DNA of 64,000 nt, from the NCBI GenBank assembly GCA_910583965.1, contig CAJUAE010000007.1:1-64000 (forward strand), written 5' to 3'. The position numbers were made by a program, and so were the translations under genes. The DNA is from an uncultured Lachnospiraceae bacterium (GTDB lineage Bacteria; Bacillota; Clostridia; Lachnospirales; Lachnospiraceae). The notes under the pieces were generated by a model. That model was not told where the DNA came from and ran no database searches. It saw only the letters and a program-made list of their open reading frames with translations. How positions within the stretch are numbered: position 1 is the stretch's first letter; each line of letters opens with the position of its first letter. Shown one piece after another: positions 36,201 through 44,913 of the stretch.

Positions 36201-37002
36201 ACAAATCATTCAAATCTGAGGTCGCAAATCTGCCACCGTCAAGTTGAACCATCGGGCGCAAATCAGGCGGAAGTACAGGAATCGCATCCATAATCATCCA
36301 CTCTGGCCGATTGCCTGATGCCCGAAATGACTCCACAACCTCAAGTCTTTTGACAATCTTAGCACGCTTTTGTCCCTTTGTATTCTCATTTCTAAGTTCT
36401 GCGGAGAGTTCCTCGCAGTCCTTTTCGAGATCAATTGCCTCCAAAAGTTCTTTGATTGCCTCTGCACCCATACCGACACGGAATGCATTCTTGCCCCACT
36501 TCTCCACATTGTCTTGATATTCCTTCTCTGACAACACCTGTTTATATTCAAGAGAAGTTTCTTTAGGATCCAATACAATATAGGACGCGAAATACAACAC
36601 CTTCTCTAGCACACGCGGCGTCAAATCAAGAATCAATCCCATACGACTTGGTATCCCTTTGAAGTACCAGATATGTGATACTGGAGCAGCAAGTTCTATA
36701 TGGCCCATACGCTCTCTACGCACACTTGACTTTGTAACCTCAACACCACAGCGGTCGCAAATTACACCCTTGTAACGGATTTTCTTATATTTTCCACAAT
36801 GGCATTCCCAGTCTTTGCTGGGTCCAAAAATCTTCTCGCAGTACAGACCATCACGCTCTGGCTTTAAAGTCCTATAGTTTATGGTTTCCGGTTTTGTTAC
36901 CTCGCCTTTTGACCATTCTCTGATTTTCTCAGGAGAAGCCAGACCAATTTTGATCGCATCAAAAGAGATAGACTGGCTCTGTTCAATTTTATTCTCAGAC
37001 AT
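33298..37002 (-). CDS. rpoC: DNA-directed RNA polymerase subunit beta'
   Basis: 1234 residues, the catalytic large subunit. Zinc finger CHCGKYKKIRYKGVICDRCG near residue 64; the catalytic Mg loop NADFDGDQMAVH near 460; FHSGGVAG near 930; and a second cysteine cluster around CCKSHIGICAKCYG. The last 50 or so residues are an acidic low-complexity tail (FDTSLSDTDANLDLEMDFED) beyond the conserved core. It lies 23 bp after rpoB and is followed by an intrinsic terminator. Confidence 0.98.
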   Translation of the reverse strand: MSENKIEQSQSISFDAIKIGLASPEKIREWSKGEVTKPETINYRTLKPERDGLYCEKIFGPSKDWECHCGKYKKIRYKGVICDRCGVEVTKSSVRRERMGHIELAAPVSHIWYFKGIPSRMGLILDLTPRVLEKVLYFASYIVLDPKETSLEYKQVLSEKEYQDNVEKWGKNAFRVGMGAEAIKELLEAIDLEKDCEELSAELRNENTKGQKRAKIVKRLEVVESFRASGNRPEWMIMDAIPVLPPDLRPMVQLDGGRFATSDLNDLYRRIINRNNRLKRLLELGAPDIIVRNEKRMLQEAVDALIDNGRRGRPVTGPGNRALKSLSDMLKGKGGRFRQNLLGKRVDYSGRSVIVVGPELKIYQCGLPKEMAIELFKPFVMKELVSRQISQNIKHAKKLVEKLDQSVWDVLEEVIKEHPVMLNRAPTLHRLGIQAFEPILVEGKAIKLHPLVCTAFNADFDGDQMAVHLPLSVEAQAECRFLLLSPNNLLKPSDGGPVAVPSQDMVLGIYYLTQERPGALGEGKSFKSVNEAILAYENKACTLHSRIKVRVTKTTPDGEVLTGTVESTLGRFIFNEILPQDLEFVDRSKDENKLLPEVDFHVGKKGLKQILEKVINIHGATKTAEVLDSIKAMGYKYSTRAAMTVSISDMTVPAEKTQMLEEAQKTVDRITMNFRRGLMTDEERYKAVVETWKETDDALTEKLIGGLDKYNNIFMMADSGARGSNQQIKQLAGMRGLMADTTGRTIELPIKSNFREGLDVLEYFMSAHGARKGMSDTALRTADSGYLTRRMVDVCQELIIREVDCCEGKDYIPGMEVAAFMDGKETIESLKDRITGRYSCEDIKDRDGNILVERNHMITPSRASKILSRGVDAKGEPIEKVKIRNILCCKSHIGICAKCYGANMATGEAVQIGEAVGIIAAQSIGEPGTQLTMRTFHSGGVAGDDITQGLPRVEELFEARKPKGLAIIAEFGGTATIKDTKKKREIIVSDGINEKTYLIPYGSRIKIADGAELEAGDELTEGSINPHDLLEIKKIDAVQNYLLREVQRVYRLQGVDIADKHIEVIVRQMLKKKRIETSGDTDFLPGTLVDGIELEDINEQLFAEGKQPAEYKDVILGITKAALATSSFLSAASFQETTKVLTEAAIKGKIDPLIGLKENVIIGKLIPAGTGLRRYRNVKLNTDVDSTLDFVDDFEFDTSLSDTDANLDLEMDFEDETSEKENLIIQEEPIGAIE

Positions 37003-37025
37003 TTTGGCACTCCTTCCAGATATTT

Positions 37026-40000
37026 TTACTCATAATCCTCATCAAAGCTATCCTCATCCGCATCGAAATCATCATCAGAATAATCATCTTCCTCAAAATC
37101 ATCTTCAGCGTCAATCAGATCGCCGCTTGCAACATCAAATTCCTTCTGCTGATAGCCTTCCAAATTTTCCGTGTTATCGTATTTATGGTCACCCTCCATT
37201 TCAACGCGGAAATCCGTCTCTGTATAATCGACAGATTCTTTTAGCTCCACCTCATTTTGATTTTCGTCATACACCTTCACATCAAGTCCAAGAGATTGAA
37301 GTTCTTTTAACAACACCTTGAAAGACTCTGGTATACCAGGCTCCGGTATATTTTCACCCTTGATAATTGCCTCATAAGTTTTTACACGTCCTACAACATC
37401 ATCAGATTTCACTGTCAAAATTTCTTGCAATGTATGAGATGCACCGTATGCTTCTAGTGCCCAAACCTCCATCTCTCCAAAACGCTGTCCACCAAACTGT
37501 GCTTTTCCACCAAGTGGCTGCTGTGTAACCATTCCATACGGTCCTGTGGAACGCGCATGAATCTTATCATCCACCAAATGATGCAGTTTCAAATAGTGCA
37601 TGTGTCCAATTGTAACTGGACTGTCAAAATACTCGCCCGTTCTTCCATCCCGCAATCTGACTTTACCATCTCTCGAAATCGGTACACCTTTCCAAAGCTT
37701 TCTGTGTTCTCTGTTTTCTGATAGATACTCTAACACTTCTGGAAGAAGTTCTTCCTTATGCTTTGCCTCAAATTCTTCCCATTCAAGATTTACATAGTCG
37801 TTCGCAAGATCAAGCGTATCCATAATATCCAACTCATTCGCACCGTCAAACACAGGCGTTGACACATTAAATCCAAGCGCTTTTGCAGCCAGCGACAGAT
37901 GAATCTCAAGCACCTGACCGATATTCATACGAGAAGGCACACCCAACGGATTCAACACAATATCCAAAGGACGTCCATTTGGCAAATATGGCATATCTTC
38001 CACTGGAAGTACACGGGAAACAACACCTTTGTTTCCATGACGACCAGCCATCTTATCTCCAACAGAAATCTTTCTTTTCTGCGCAATGTAAATGCGCACT
38101 GTCTGATTTACACCCGGGGCAAGTTCTGTGTCTCCATTTGCCCTTGAAAAAACTTTTGCGTCAACAACAACACCATACTCACCGTGTGGCACTTTTAATG
38201 AAGTGTCACGCACTTCGCGTGCTTTTTCACCGAAAATCGCCCGCAGTAGACGTTCCTCTGCTGTCAACTCAGTCTCTCCTTTTGGTGTAACTTTGCCGAC
38301 AAGAATATCACCCGCGCGAACCTCCGCGCCAATTCTAATAATTCCTCTGTCATCGAGATCTTTGAGCGCGTCATCACCGACACCTGGCACATCTCTTGTA
38401 ATTTCTTCTGGTCCAAGCTTTGTATCGCGCGCATCTGTCTCGTATTCTTCTATATGAATGGAAGTGTATACATCTTCCATAACAAGGCGCTCGCTCAAAA
38501 GAACGGCATCCTCATAGTTATATCCTTCCCAGGTCATAAATCCAATCAGTGGATTTTTACCCAAGCCAAGTTCTCCACCGCTAGTGGATGCACCATCTGC
38601 AATCACTTGCCCTGCCTCCACATGGTCTCCTTTGAAGACAATCGGCTTTTGATTATAGCAGTTTGATTGATTGCTGCGCTCAAACTTATGCAGTCTAAAC
38701 TCAGCTTTTTCTCCGTCATCATAAGCTATCCGAATCAATTTTGACGACACATAAGTGATTGTTCCGGGTTTCTTTGCAACCACACACACACCAGAGTCTA
38801 CAGCCGCTTTGACTTCGATACCAGTACCTACTACAGGTGCTTCTGTAAAAAGAAGTGGCACCGCTTGACGCTGCATGTTTGATCCCATAAGCGCACGGTT
38901 CGCGTCATCATTCTGGAGAAATGGGATCAATGCTGTCGCAACAGAAAATACCATTTTAGGAGACACATCCATATAGTCAAACATTGCTTTGGGATACTCT
39001 TGTGTCTCGTCAAGATAGCGGCCTGACACAGAATTACGCACAAAGTAACCATTCTCGTCAAGCTGTTCATTCGCTTGTGCAACATGATAATTATCTTCTT
39101 CATCCGCCGTCATATAAACCACTTCGTTTGTGACACGCGGATTTTTAGGATCTGTCTTGTCAATCTTGCGGTATGGCGCCTCGATAAATCCATACTCATT
39201 GATTCTAGCATAAGATGCCAATGAGTTAATCAGACCAATGTTTGGACCTTCTGGTGTCTCAATCGGACACATTCTGCCATAGTGAGAATAGTGGACATCA
39301 CGCACCTCAAATCCAGCGCGATCTCTGGAAAGTCCACCTGGTCCCAACGCAGAAAGACGTCTCTTGTGTGTCAACTCTCCCAGTGGATTATTCTGGTCCA
39401 TAAACTGGGATAACTGGGAAGAACCAAAAAATTCTTTGATGGCAGCCTGTACAGGTTTAATATTAATCAATGCCTGCGGTGACACATCATCAGAATCATG
39501 CGTTGTCATACGCTCACGCACAACACGCTCCATTCTAGAAAGGCCAATGCGATACTGGTTCTGCAAAAGCTCTCCAACCGCCCGAATACGCCTATTGCCA
39601 AGATGGTCAATATCATCACTGTTGCCTAGACCATACTCAAGATGCATGTTATAGTTGATAGACGCCAATATATCTTCCTTTGTAATATGCTTTGGAATCA
39701 ACTCATGCACATTTCTGGTAATTGCATCTGCCAAATCTTCTGGATTCTCAGCGTACTCCTCAAGAATCTGACGAAGTACCGGGAAGTAAACTTGTTCTGT
39801 AATACCAAGACTTCTTGGCTCACAATCCACAAAATTTGTAATGTCCACCATCATATTGGAGAGCACTTTTACAAGTCGTTCCTCTGTCTGTATCCACACA
39901 AAAGGAACCGCTGCATTTTGAATCTCCTCGGCCATTTCTATTGTTACTTTATCGCCCTTTTGACCAAGAATCTCACCGCTAAACGGATCTACCACATCCT

Positions 40001-40886
40001 CCGCAAGAATCTGATTTCTAATCCTATTTTTCAGCGCAAGTTTCTTGTTAAATTTATATCTACCGACCTTTGCCAAATCATATCTTCTAGGGTCAAAAAA
40101 CATCGCCGTCACAAGGTTCTCTGCACTGTCTAAGCTGAACGGCTCGCCAGGACGAATCTTGCTGTATAACTCCTTTAAACCCTCCTGATAATTATCAGCA
40201 GTATCCTTTGTGAAGCTTGCGAGGATTTTGGGTTCCTCGCCAAACAAGTCGAGAATTTCTTCGTTGGTTCCAACCCCCAATGCACGAATCAGCACAGTAA
40301 TTGGCACCTTTCTTGTTCTATCGACACGAACGTAGAAAACATCATTGGAATCTGTCTCATACTCAAGCCATGCGCCTCGGTTCGGAATCACAGTGCAAGA
40401 GAACAATCTCTTACCAATCTTGTCATGCGCAATGCCGTAGTAAATGCCAGGGGAACGCACCAACTGACTGACAATAACACGCTCAGCACCATTGATTACA
40501 AATGTACCTGTCTCTGTCATCAGCGGGAAATTGCCCATAAAAATCTCATGTTCTGTGATTTCTTCTTTTTCTTTATTGTGAAGACGAACCTTGATCTTCA
40601 CAGGAGCCTCATATGTTAAGTCCCTTTCCTTGCACTCCTCAATCGTATGCTTAATCTCGTCTTCTGCCAAAACATAATCTACAAACTCCAGACTTAACCG
40701 CCCACTATAATCCGTAATTGGAGAGATATCCGCCAATGCTTCTCGGAAACCTTCTTCAAGGAACCACTTATAGGAATCTTTCTGGACTTCGATCAAGTTC
40801 GGCATACTCAGAACCTCTTCCTGCCGCTGATAACTCATACGCATTGTCTTACCAGAGACCACTGGACGTATTCTGTTCTTTTCCAT
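37026..40886 (-). CDS. rpoB: DNA-directed RNA polymerase subunit beta
   Basis: 1286 residues. Landmarks are RPVVSGKTMRMSY at the N-terminus, the rifampicin pocket SQLSQFMDQNNPL with KRRLSALGPGGLSRDRAGFE, and the C-terminal PLGGKAQFGGQRFGEMEVWA. The pocket residues look wild-type. The last 40 or so residues are almost only Asp/Glu/Ser/Tyr (DDFEEDDYSDDDFDADEDSF), a long acidic tail. rplL lies 215 bp upstream. The transcript probably reads through the weak terminator after rplL. Confidence 0.98.
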   Translation of the reverse strand: MEKNRIRPVVSGKTMRMSYQRQEEVLSMPNLIEVQKDSYKWFLEEGFREALADISPITDYSGRLSLEFVDYVLAEDEIKHTIEECKERDLTYEAPVKIKVRLHNKEKEEITEHEIFMGNFPLMTETGTFVINGAERVIVSQLVRSPGIYYGIAHDKIGKRLFSCTVIPNRGAWLEYETDSNDVFYVRVDRTRKVPITVLIRALGVGTNEEILDLFGEEPKILASFTKDTADNYQEGLKELYSKIRPGEPFSLDSAENLVTAMFFDPRRYDLAKVGRYKFNKKLALKNRIRNQILAEDVVDPFSGEILGQKGDKVTIEMAEEIQNAAVPFVWIQTEERLVKVLSNMMVDITNFVDCEPRSLGITEQVYFPVLRQILEEYAENPEDLADAITRNVHELIPKHITKEDILASINYNMHLEYGLGNSDDIDHLGNRRIRAVGELLQNQYRIGLSRMERVVRERMTTHDSDDVSPQALINIKPVQAAIKEFFGSSQLSQFMDQNNPLGELTHKRRLSALGPGGLSRDRAGFEVRDVHYSHYGRMCPIETPEGPNIGLINSLASYARINEYGFIEAPYRKIDKTDPKNPRVTNEVVYMTADEEDNYHVAQANEQLDENGYFVRNSVSGRYLDETQEYPKAMFDYMDVSPKMVFSVATALIPFLQNDDANRALMGSNMQRQAVPLLFTEAPVVGTGIEVKAAVDSGVCVVAKKPGTITYVSSKLIRIAYDDGEKAEFRLHKFERSNQSNCYNQKPIVFKGDHVEAGQVIADGASTSGGELGLGKNPLIGFMTWEGYNYEDAVLLSERLVMEDVYTSIHIEEYETDARDTKLGPEEITRDVPGVGDDALKDLDDRGIIRIGAEVRAGDILVGKVTPKGETELTAEERLLRAIFGEKAREVRDTSLKVPHGEYGVVVDAKVFSRANGDTELAPGVNQTVRIYIAQKRKISVGDKMAGRHGNKGVVSRVLPVEDMPYLPNGRPLDIVLNPLGVPSRMNIGQVLEIHLSLAAKALGFNVSTPVFDGANELDIMDTLDLANDYVNLEWEEFEAKHKEELLPEVLEYLSENREHRKLWKGVPISRDGKVRLRDGRTGEYFDSPVTIGHMHYLKLHHLVDDKIHARSTGPYGMVTQQPLGGKAQFGGQRFGEMEVWALEAYGASHTLQEILTVKSDDVVGRVKTYEAIIKGENIPEPGIPESFKVLLKELQSLGLDVKVYDENQNEVELKESVDYTETDFRVEMEGDHKYDNTENLEGYQQKEFDVASGDLIDAEDDFEEDDYSDDDFDADEDSFDEDYE

Positions 40887-40932
40887 GACATTTCACCCCG
40901 TTCTTCATGATATACATCTATTATATAATAAT

Positions 40933-40972
40933 TGTAACAGTTGAACCATTTTATAGGCGCAATTTTTCATAA
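40933..40972. repeat. one-ended MITE-like fragment upstream of rpoB
   Basis: tgtaacagttgaaccat matches the terminal repeat at 25439 in 15 of 17 positions, and is followed by a region ending aatagtgca, as in the copy at 14921. It lies between rplL and rpoB. Partial and degenerate. Confidence 0.4.
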
Positions 40973-41058
40973 TAGTGCACCCTACATACTACCACAAGTT
41001 TTTTTTGAAGTCAATGAAAAATTTCAAAAATCAAATGAAATTAACTGCAAAACCAAAA

Positions 41059-41079
41059 GGCCGGGATTTTATCCCGACC
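41059..41079 (-). terminator. partial terminator after rplL
   Basis: On the minus strand ggtcgggat / atcccggcc is followed by ttttggtttt. The T-tract is interrupted, as expected if part of the transcripts read into rpoBC. Confidence 0.6.
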
Positions 41080-41101
41080 TGTCGTAACCAGTTAGCTAAA
41101 A

Positions 41102-41476
41102 TTACTTTAATGTAACCTTTGCGCCTTCTGCTTCAAGCTTTGTCTTAAGCTCCTCAGCCTCAGCCTTTGTCGCTGCTTCCTTCAATACCTTCGGAGCGCT
41201 GTCAACAAGGTCCTTCGCTTCCTTCAAGCCAAGTCCTGTTGCCTCACGAACAACCTTGATTACCTTAACCTTGTTCGGACCAACCTCTGTAAGCTCTACA
41301 TCGAAATCGTCCTTCTCCTCCTGCTGCTGTGCGCCATCACCTGTTGTTGCAACGACAACGCCTGCTGCTGCGGATACACCGAACTCTTCCTCACATGCCT
41401 TTACCAAATCATTTAATTCCAATACTGTAAGCTCTTTGATCGCTTCAATAAATTCTGCTGTTGTTAACTTTGCCAT
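41102..41476 (-). CDS. rplL: ribosomal protein bL12 (L7/L12)
   Basis: 124 residues. N-terminal dimerisation part (TAEFIEAIKELTVLELNDLV), an Ala/Gly/Glu hinge and the conserved C-terminal factor-binding domain (KVIKVVREATGLGLKEAKDL). Forms the stalk that recruits translation GTPases. It lies 39 bp after rplJ in the usual order. Nothing unusual. Confidence 0.97.
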   Translation of the reverse strand: MAKLTTAEFIEAIKELTVLELNDLVKACEEEFGVSAAAGVVVATTGDGAQQQEEKDDFDVELTEVGPNKVKVIKVVREATGLGLKEAKDLVDSAPKVLKEAATKAEAEELKTKLEAEGAKVTLK

Positions 41477-41515
41477 TATTGTTTCCCTCCATAAAATTTT
41501 TCTTTATCTTAAATA

Positions 41516-42088
41516 CTACTCAGTTGCAGGTGCCTCTGCCACTTCAACTGCTGGTTCCTCCGCGGATGCCTCCTCGCTCTTTGGCGCGGGCTCACAAGCA
41601 TCTGGACCACCTTTTTCCGCAATCTGATTCAGCACACGTGCAAAGTTTGTAATTGGAGACTGAATACTTCCAAGGAACTTGGAAATCAGCTCGTCTCTTG
41701 AAGGAATATTTGCGATTTCCGCCATTCCATTCGCATCGTAAAGAACACCCTCTACAACACCAGCCTTCAATTCAATCGCGGGACAATCTTTAGAAAACTT
41801 TTTCAAGATCCTTGCTGGTGCTGTCGCATCATCCTTGCTGGTTGCAATCGCATTGGTTCCAACAAGACTGTCTGTCAGCCCCTCAAACGCAGTGCCTTTA
41901 AACGCACGTGTCATCAGAGTGTTCTTGTACACCTTGTACGTAACACCAGCTTCACGAAGCTGCTTGCGCAACTGTGTATCTTGTGCGACAGTGATACCAC
42001 TATACTTGACAATCACAACGGTAGCTGCATCTTTGACTGTAGCTGCGATTTCATCAACGATTGGTTGTTTTAATTCAATCTTTGCCAT
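41516..42088 (-). CDS. rplJ: ribosomal protein uL10
   Basis: 190 residues; anchors the bL12 stalk on 23S rRNA and represses its own operon by binding the leader. The conserved N-terminal part reads KDAATVVIVKYSGITVAQDT, with the KNTLMTRAFKG segment. The last 25 or so residues form an acidic Ala/Glu/Pro tail (SEEASAEEPAVEVAEAPATE), longer than usual. The SD aaaggagg is well placed. Preceded by the L10 leader and an attenuator-like hairpin. Confidence 0.97.
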   Translation of the reverse strand: MAKIELKQPIVDEIAATVKDAATVVIVKYSGITVAQDTQLRKQLREAGVTYKVYKNTLMTRAFKGTAFEGLTDSLVGTNAIATSKDDATAPARILKKFSKDCPAIELKAGVVEGVLYDANGMAEIANIPSRDELISKFLGSIQSPITNFARVLNQIAEKGGPDACEPAPKSEEASAEEPAVEVAEAPATE

Positions 42089-42139
42089 TTTCTTACCTCC
42101 TTTTAGATTTTAGAGACAAAATTTCATCTCTTCCTGCCG

Positions 42140-42221
42140 ACAGGAGTTTTTTATTCGCATAGGGAAGCTTTCTACCCTACTTGCAACGAGTGTCCATTCA
42201 TTTTTGGTCACTCGTGTGTAT
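42140..42221 (-). repeat. terminator-associated repeat, diverged copy between L10 attenuator and rplJ
   Basis: On the minus strand it follows the T-tract of the attenuator and reads aatacacacgagtgacc, then a matching ggacactcgt and a gtagggtagaaagcttccct hairpin. It resembles the head of the copies at 24681 and 33190 in position and layout rather than in full sequence. Confidence 0.45.
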
Positions 42222-42222
42222 T

Positions 42223-42263
42223 AAAAAATCTCTCAAAATATGCCACAACACACTCTGAGAGAT
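42223..42263 (-). terminator. attenuator hairpin of rplJL
   Basis: On the minus strand aatctctcagag...ttttgagagatt is followed by tttttt. It lies just after the L10 leader core, consistent with regulation by premature termination. Confidence 0.65.
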
Positions 42264-42264
42264 T

Positions 42265-42365
42265 AAAGTCATATCACAAAAACTCTTCTCCTCGGTAGGC
42301 GATAGTCTTACGCAAAACCCCAGATATCTGGTTTCGCACCTACTGTCTTCGGCATGGTTTTACAA
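42265..42365 (-). ncRNA. ribosomal protein L10 leader
   Basis: On the minus strand the region contains gaagacagtaggtgcgaaac, then a gatatc-centred hairpin, then actatcgcctaccgaggag, with gtaggt pairing to gcctac. This is the conserved L10(L12)4-binding leader found upstream of rplJ in Firmicutes. Recognised from conserved sequence and position. Confidence 0.85.
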
Positions 42366-42374
42366 CCTTTATTA

Positions 42375-42403
42375 CCATAACACAGGCTGTATTTATCTGT
42401 CAA
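42375..42403 (-). promoter_or_regulatory. sigma-A promoter of rplJL(-rpoBC)
   Basis: On the minus strand TTGACA, a 17-18 nt spacer and TTATGG/TATGGT, just upstream of the L10 leader. Confidence 0.6.
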
Positions 42404-42664
42404 GCTTTTTTTCTATAATTATATTGACAGTCAAAAAACGTTACGTTTCACACCCATATCATGCACTTGCCGCATAATGTCAGATCCCGTATCAAATGTT
42501 CATCAATTGTAAATCGAGTAGAAAAAGTTTGTCTTCCCTGTTCTCATACCGGCAACTTTCACCACATATTAATCCTTATACCACCTTAAATAGTAATCGT
42601 GTGAAAAGCAAAACTGATAAGTCAAAAGAACAATACACATGGCAAATTTCATTAGTTGTTTATA

Positions 42665-43978
42665 TTAAGGAAAGCTAACATACCCTTCAGAATCAATCTG
42701 AACATTTGGCGATAATTTGCGCATATAATTAAGTACTTCTTCCTTCTTGGCACCTTCAAGTTGACTTGTGCGACAATTTTCCTGTAAGCATGGGATAAAT
42801 TGAAGGGATTTAAGTCCTTCCTTGGTAAGTTGAACTTCAACAAGGCAGGTGTTCTGTGTCTTGGAGTTGAACCAGTAATTTCCTAGACTGAACACAACTG
42901 GAACACCCGAAATGCAATCTATCTTTTGTAGACAATGTGGATGATCACCAATAATCAAATCTACACCTGCCTCAGCATAAATCGGTGCCTGTTTATCTTG
43001 AAGCCAATCTGTTGTCTCCTGACTTTCTGTACCCCAATGAATATAAAGAATAACAAAATCGCTGTTTGCCTTTGCTTGCGCAATCACTTCCAGAAGCGCT
43101 GTTGGGTCCATACATCGCAGCACACCAGCATTCGTCATAGTAGCCTCCTTGGTATCTGGCACCGCATTGCGTTCAATCTGTGTTGCACTTACAACTGCGA
43201 TCTTCATTCCATTCGCAATCAAATAAACTGGTTTTTTTGCCTCCTCAATGTTTCTGCCTGCACCCACATAAGGTATTCCAGCCCCCTCAAGCGTAGAAAA
43301 CGTATCCAGAAGTGCCTGTTCACCATAATCATAAGCATGATTGTTCGCAAGAGAAACAAGATCCACACCAATTTGCGCGTACATCTCTATATTGGAAGGA
43401 TTGGCTCGAAATGTGAATGTTTTTCCTTCTGTTGGTGTTCCTCGTGTAGAAAAAGGAAATTCATTATTGAGCATAAACACATCCGCGTTTCGCATTCGTT
43501 CGAGTAACGTTGCCGAAAAGGTATCATTGATATCACTTCCTCTGCTTCTATAGCGAAACATCATAGCATATTCATCATCTAGCAGAATATCGCCCGCAAA
43601 CGCCAACTTAATCTGTTCTTGATCTGCACAATTCACCAGAAAAACCTTTTCTCCTTTAGAAATGGCTTCGTTGTAAAGACGTTCATTCTCTGCACGCAAT
43701 ACATCTACTTCCTCCGTCGAAGTTTGTTCTAACGACTCTATCTCAATTTCCACATTCTCTAACACTGTGTTGTCTGGTATGTCTGTGTTGTCCAATGTCT
43801 GTTCTAGCTTACCAAAATCCACAACTGTCAACGGTTTTTCTTCCTCGCTCACCACAGTAGAATTAGAATATGCAATCATTCCAAGACCTCCCACTGTTAG
43901 AACAAGCATTAACGATATGATAAATACACGAAGATTACTTCTTCTGCGCTTTCTTTTTCCAGTTTTCTTAACAGCCAA
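42665..43978 (-). CDS. CapA-family metallophosphatase-like membrane protein
   Basis: 437 residues. A basic N-terminus and one membrane segment (about 17-37) precede a short acidic linker and the CapA/PgsA-type domain from about residue 125. Motifs include LAFAGDILLDDEY, MLNNEFPFSTRG, SLANNHAYDYGEQAL, ILYIHWGTE and GDHPHCLQKID, which carry the metal-binding residues. Members act on cell-surface polymers such as poly-gamma-glutamate, but the substrate is unknown here and no other cap genes are near. The start is a TTG with gaggtgag just upstream. It is inserted between rplA and rplJ. Confidence 0.8.
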   Translation of the reverse strand: MAVKKTGKRKRRRSNLRVFIISLMLVLTVGGLGMIAYSNSTVVSEEEKPLTVVDFGKLEQTLDNTDIPDNTVLENVEIEIESLEQTSTEEVDVLRAENERLYNEAISKGEKVFLVNCADQEQIKLAFAGDILLDDEYAMMFRYRSRGSDINDTFSATLLERMRNADVFMLNNEFPFSTRGTPTEGKTFTFRANPSNIEMYAQIGVDLVSLANNHAYDYGEQALLDTFSTLEGAGIPYVGAGRNIEEAKKPVYLIANGMKIAVVSATQIERNAVPDTKEATMTNAGVLRCMDPTALLEVIAQAKANSDFVILYIHWGTESQETTDWLQDKQAPIYAEAGVDLIIGDHPHCLQKIDCISGVPVVFSLGNYWFNSKTQNTCLVEVQLTKEGLKSLQFIPCLQENCRTSQLEGAKKEEVLNYMRKLSPNVQIDSEGYVSFP

Positions 43979-43984
43979 CTACTC

Positions 43985-44158
43985 ACCTCATAATCAAGTA
44001 GAGAAGTCTACTTCCATCTACTTGCGCACTGGACCTCGTCAGCTTTGCTGCCAATCGCTATGAAAATAAAATATTTCATAACAAATTGGCTATGCGTCCT
44101 GCAATAATACAGGTTTTTCGCATAATATTAATTTGTTATGAGTGTCCATGTGCATAAA
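43985..44158 (-). repeat. terminator-associated repeat, long variant
   Basis: On the minus strand it begins right after the rplA terminator T-tract (ttttatgcacatggacact). It contains a hairpin around ataacaaatt / aatttgttat, a cctgtattattgcagg hairpin, and a final gagtag-type core. Same placement rule as the copies at 24681 and 33190. Confidence 0.55.
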
Positions 44159-44187
44159 AGACCCCGCTTTTGTCCAAAACGAGGTCT
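44159..44187 (-). terminator. terminator after rplA
   Basis: On the minus strand agacctcgtttt / aaaagcggggtct is followed by tttt. It ends the rpmG-secE-nusG-rplK-rplA unit. Confidence 0.75.
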
Positions 44188-44207
44188 CAAATCATCTATA
44201 TCTTTGA

Positions 44208-44897
44208 TTAGAACTTAGCAACACTTACCTTTACACCTGGTCCCATTGTTGACGCCAAAGTGATACTTCTCAGGTATTGTCCCTTGAGAGTGGATGGTTT
44301 TGCTTTTACAATTGCATCCAGCAATGTATTCAGATTCTGTGTCAACTGCTCCTCTGTAAAAGAAACTTTTCCGATTGGGCAGTGAATAATATTGGTTTTA
44401 TCAAGTCTATACTCAATCTTACCAGCCTTGATATCATTGATTGCCTTTGTGACATCCATCGTCACAGTGCCTGCCTTTGGATTTGGCATCAGACCCTTAG
44501 GTCCCAAAACCTTACCAAGACGACCTACAACACCCATCATATCCGGTGTGGCAACCACAACGTCAAACTCAAGCCATCCATCATTCTGAATCTTTGGAAT
44601 CAACTCATCACCGCCAACATAATCCGCTCCAGCAGCCTCTGCTTCTGCCACTTTATCGCCCTTTGCAAAAACCAAAACTCTCACTGTCTTACCAGTTCCG
44701 TTTGGAAGTACAACAGCGCCACGAATTTGCTGGTCTGCATGACGTCCATCACAGCCTGTTCTAATATGAACCTCCACTGTCTCATCAAATTTTGCGTTGG
44801 CAGTTTTCTTTGCCAGTGCCACCGCGTCCTCAATTTCATAAAATACTGTGCGATCAACTAACTTCGCGGATTCATTATATTTCTTACCATGCTTCAT
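44208..44897 (-). CDS. rplA: ribosomal protein uL1
   Basis: 229 residues; two-domain L1 that binds 23S rRNA at the E site and can repress its operon. VEVHIRTGCDGRHADQQIRG, GKVLGPKGLMPNPKAGTVT and a C-terminal TMGPGVKVSVAKF are as expected. It follows rplK by 16 bp and ends at a terminator. Confidence 0.97.
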   Translation of the reverse strand: MKHGKKYNESAKLVDRTVFYEIEDAVALAKKTANAKFDETVEVHIRTGCDGRHADQQIRGAVVLPNGTGKTVRVLVFAKGDKVAEAEAAGADYVGGDELIPKIQNDGWLEFDVVVATPDMMGVVGRLGKVLGPKGLMPNPKAGTVTMDVTKAINDIKAGKIEYRLDKTNIIHCPIGKVSFTEEQLTQNLNTLLDAIVKAKPSTLKGQYLRSITLASTMGPGVKVSVAKF

Positions 44898-44913
44898 CTC
44901 ACTTTACCTCCGC

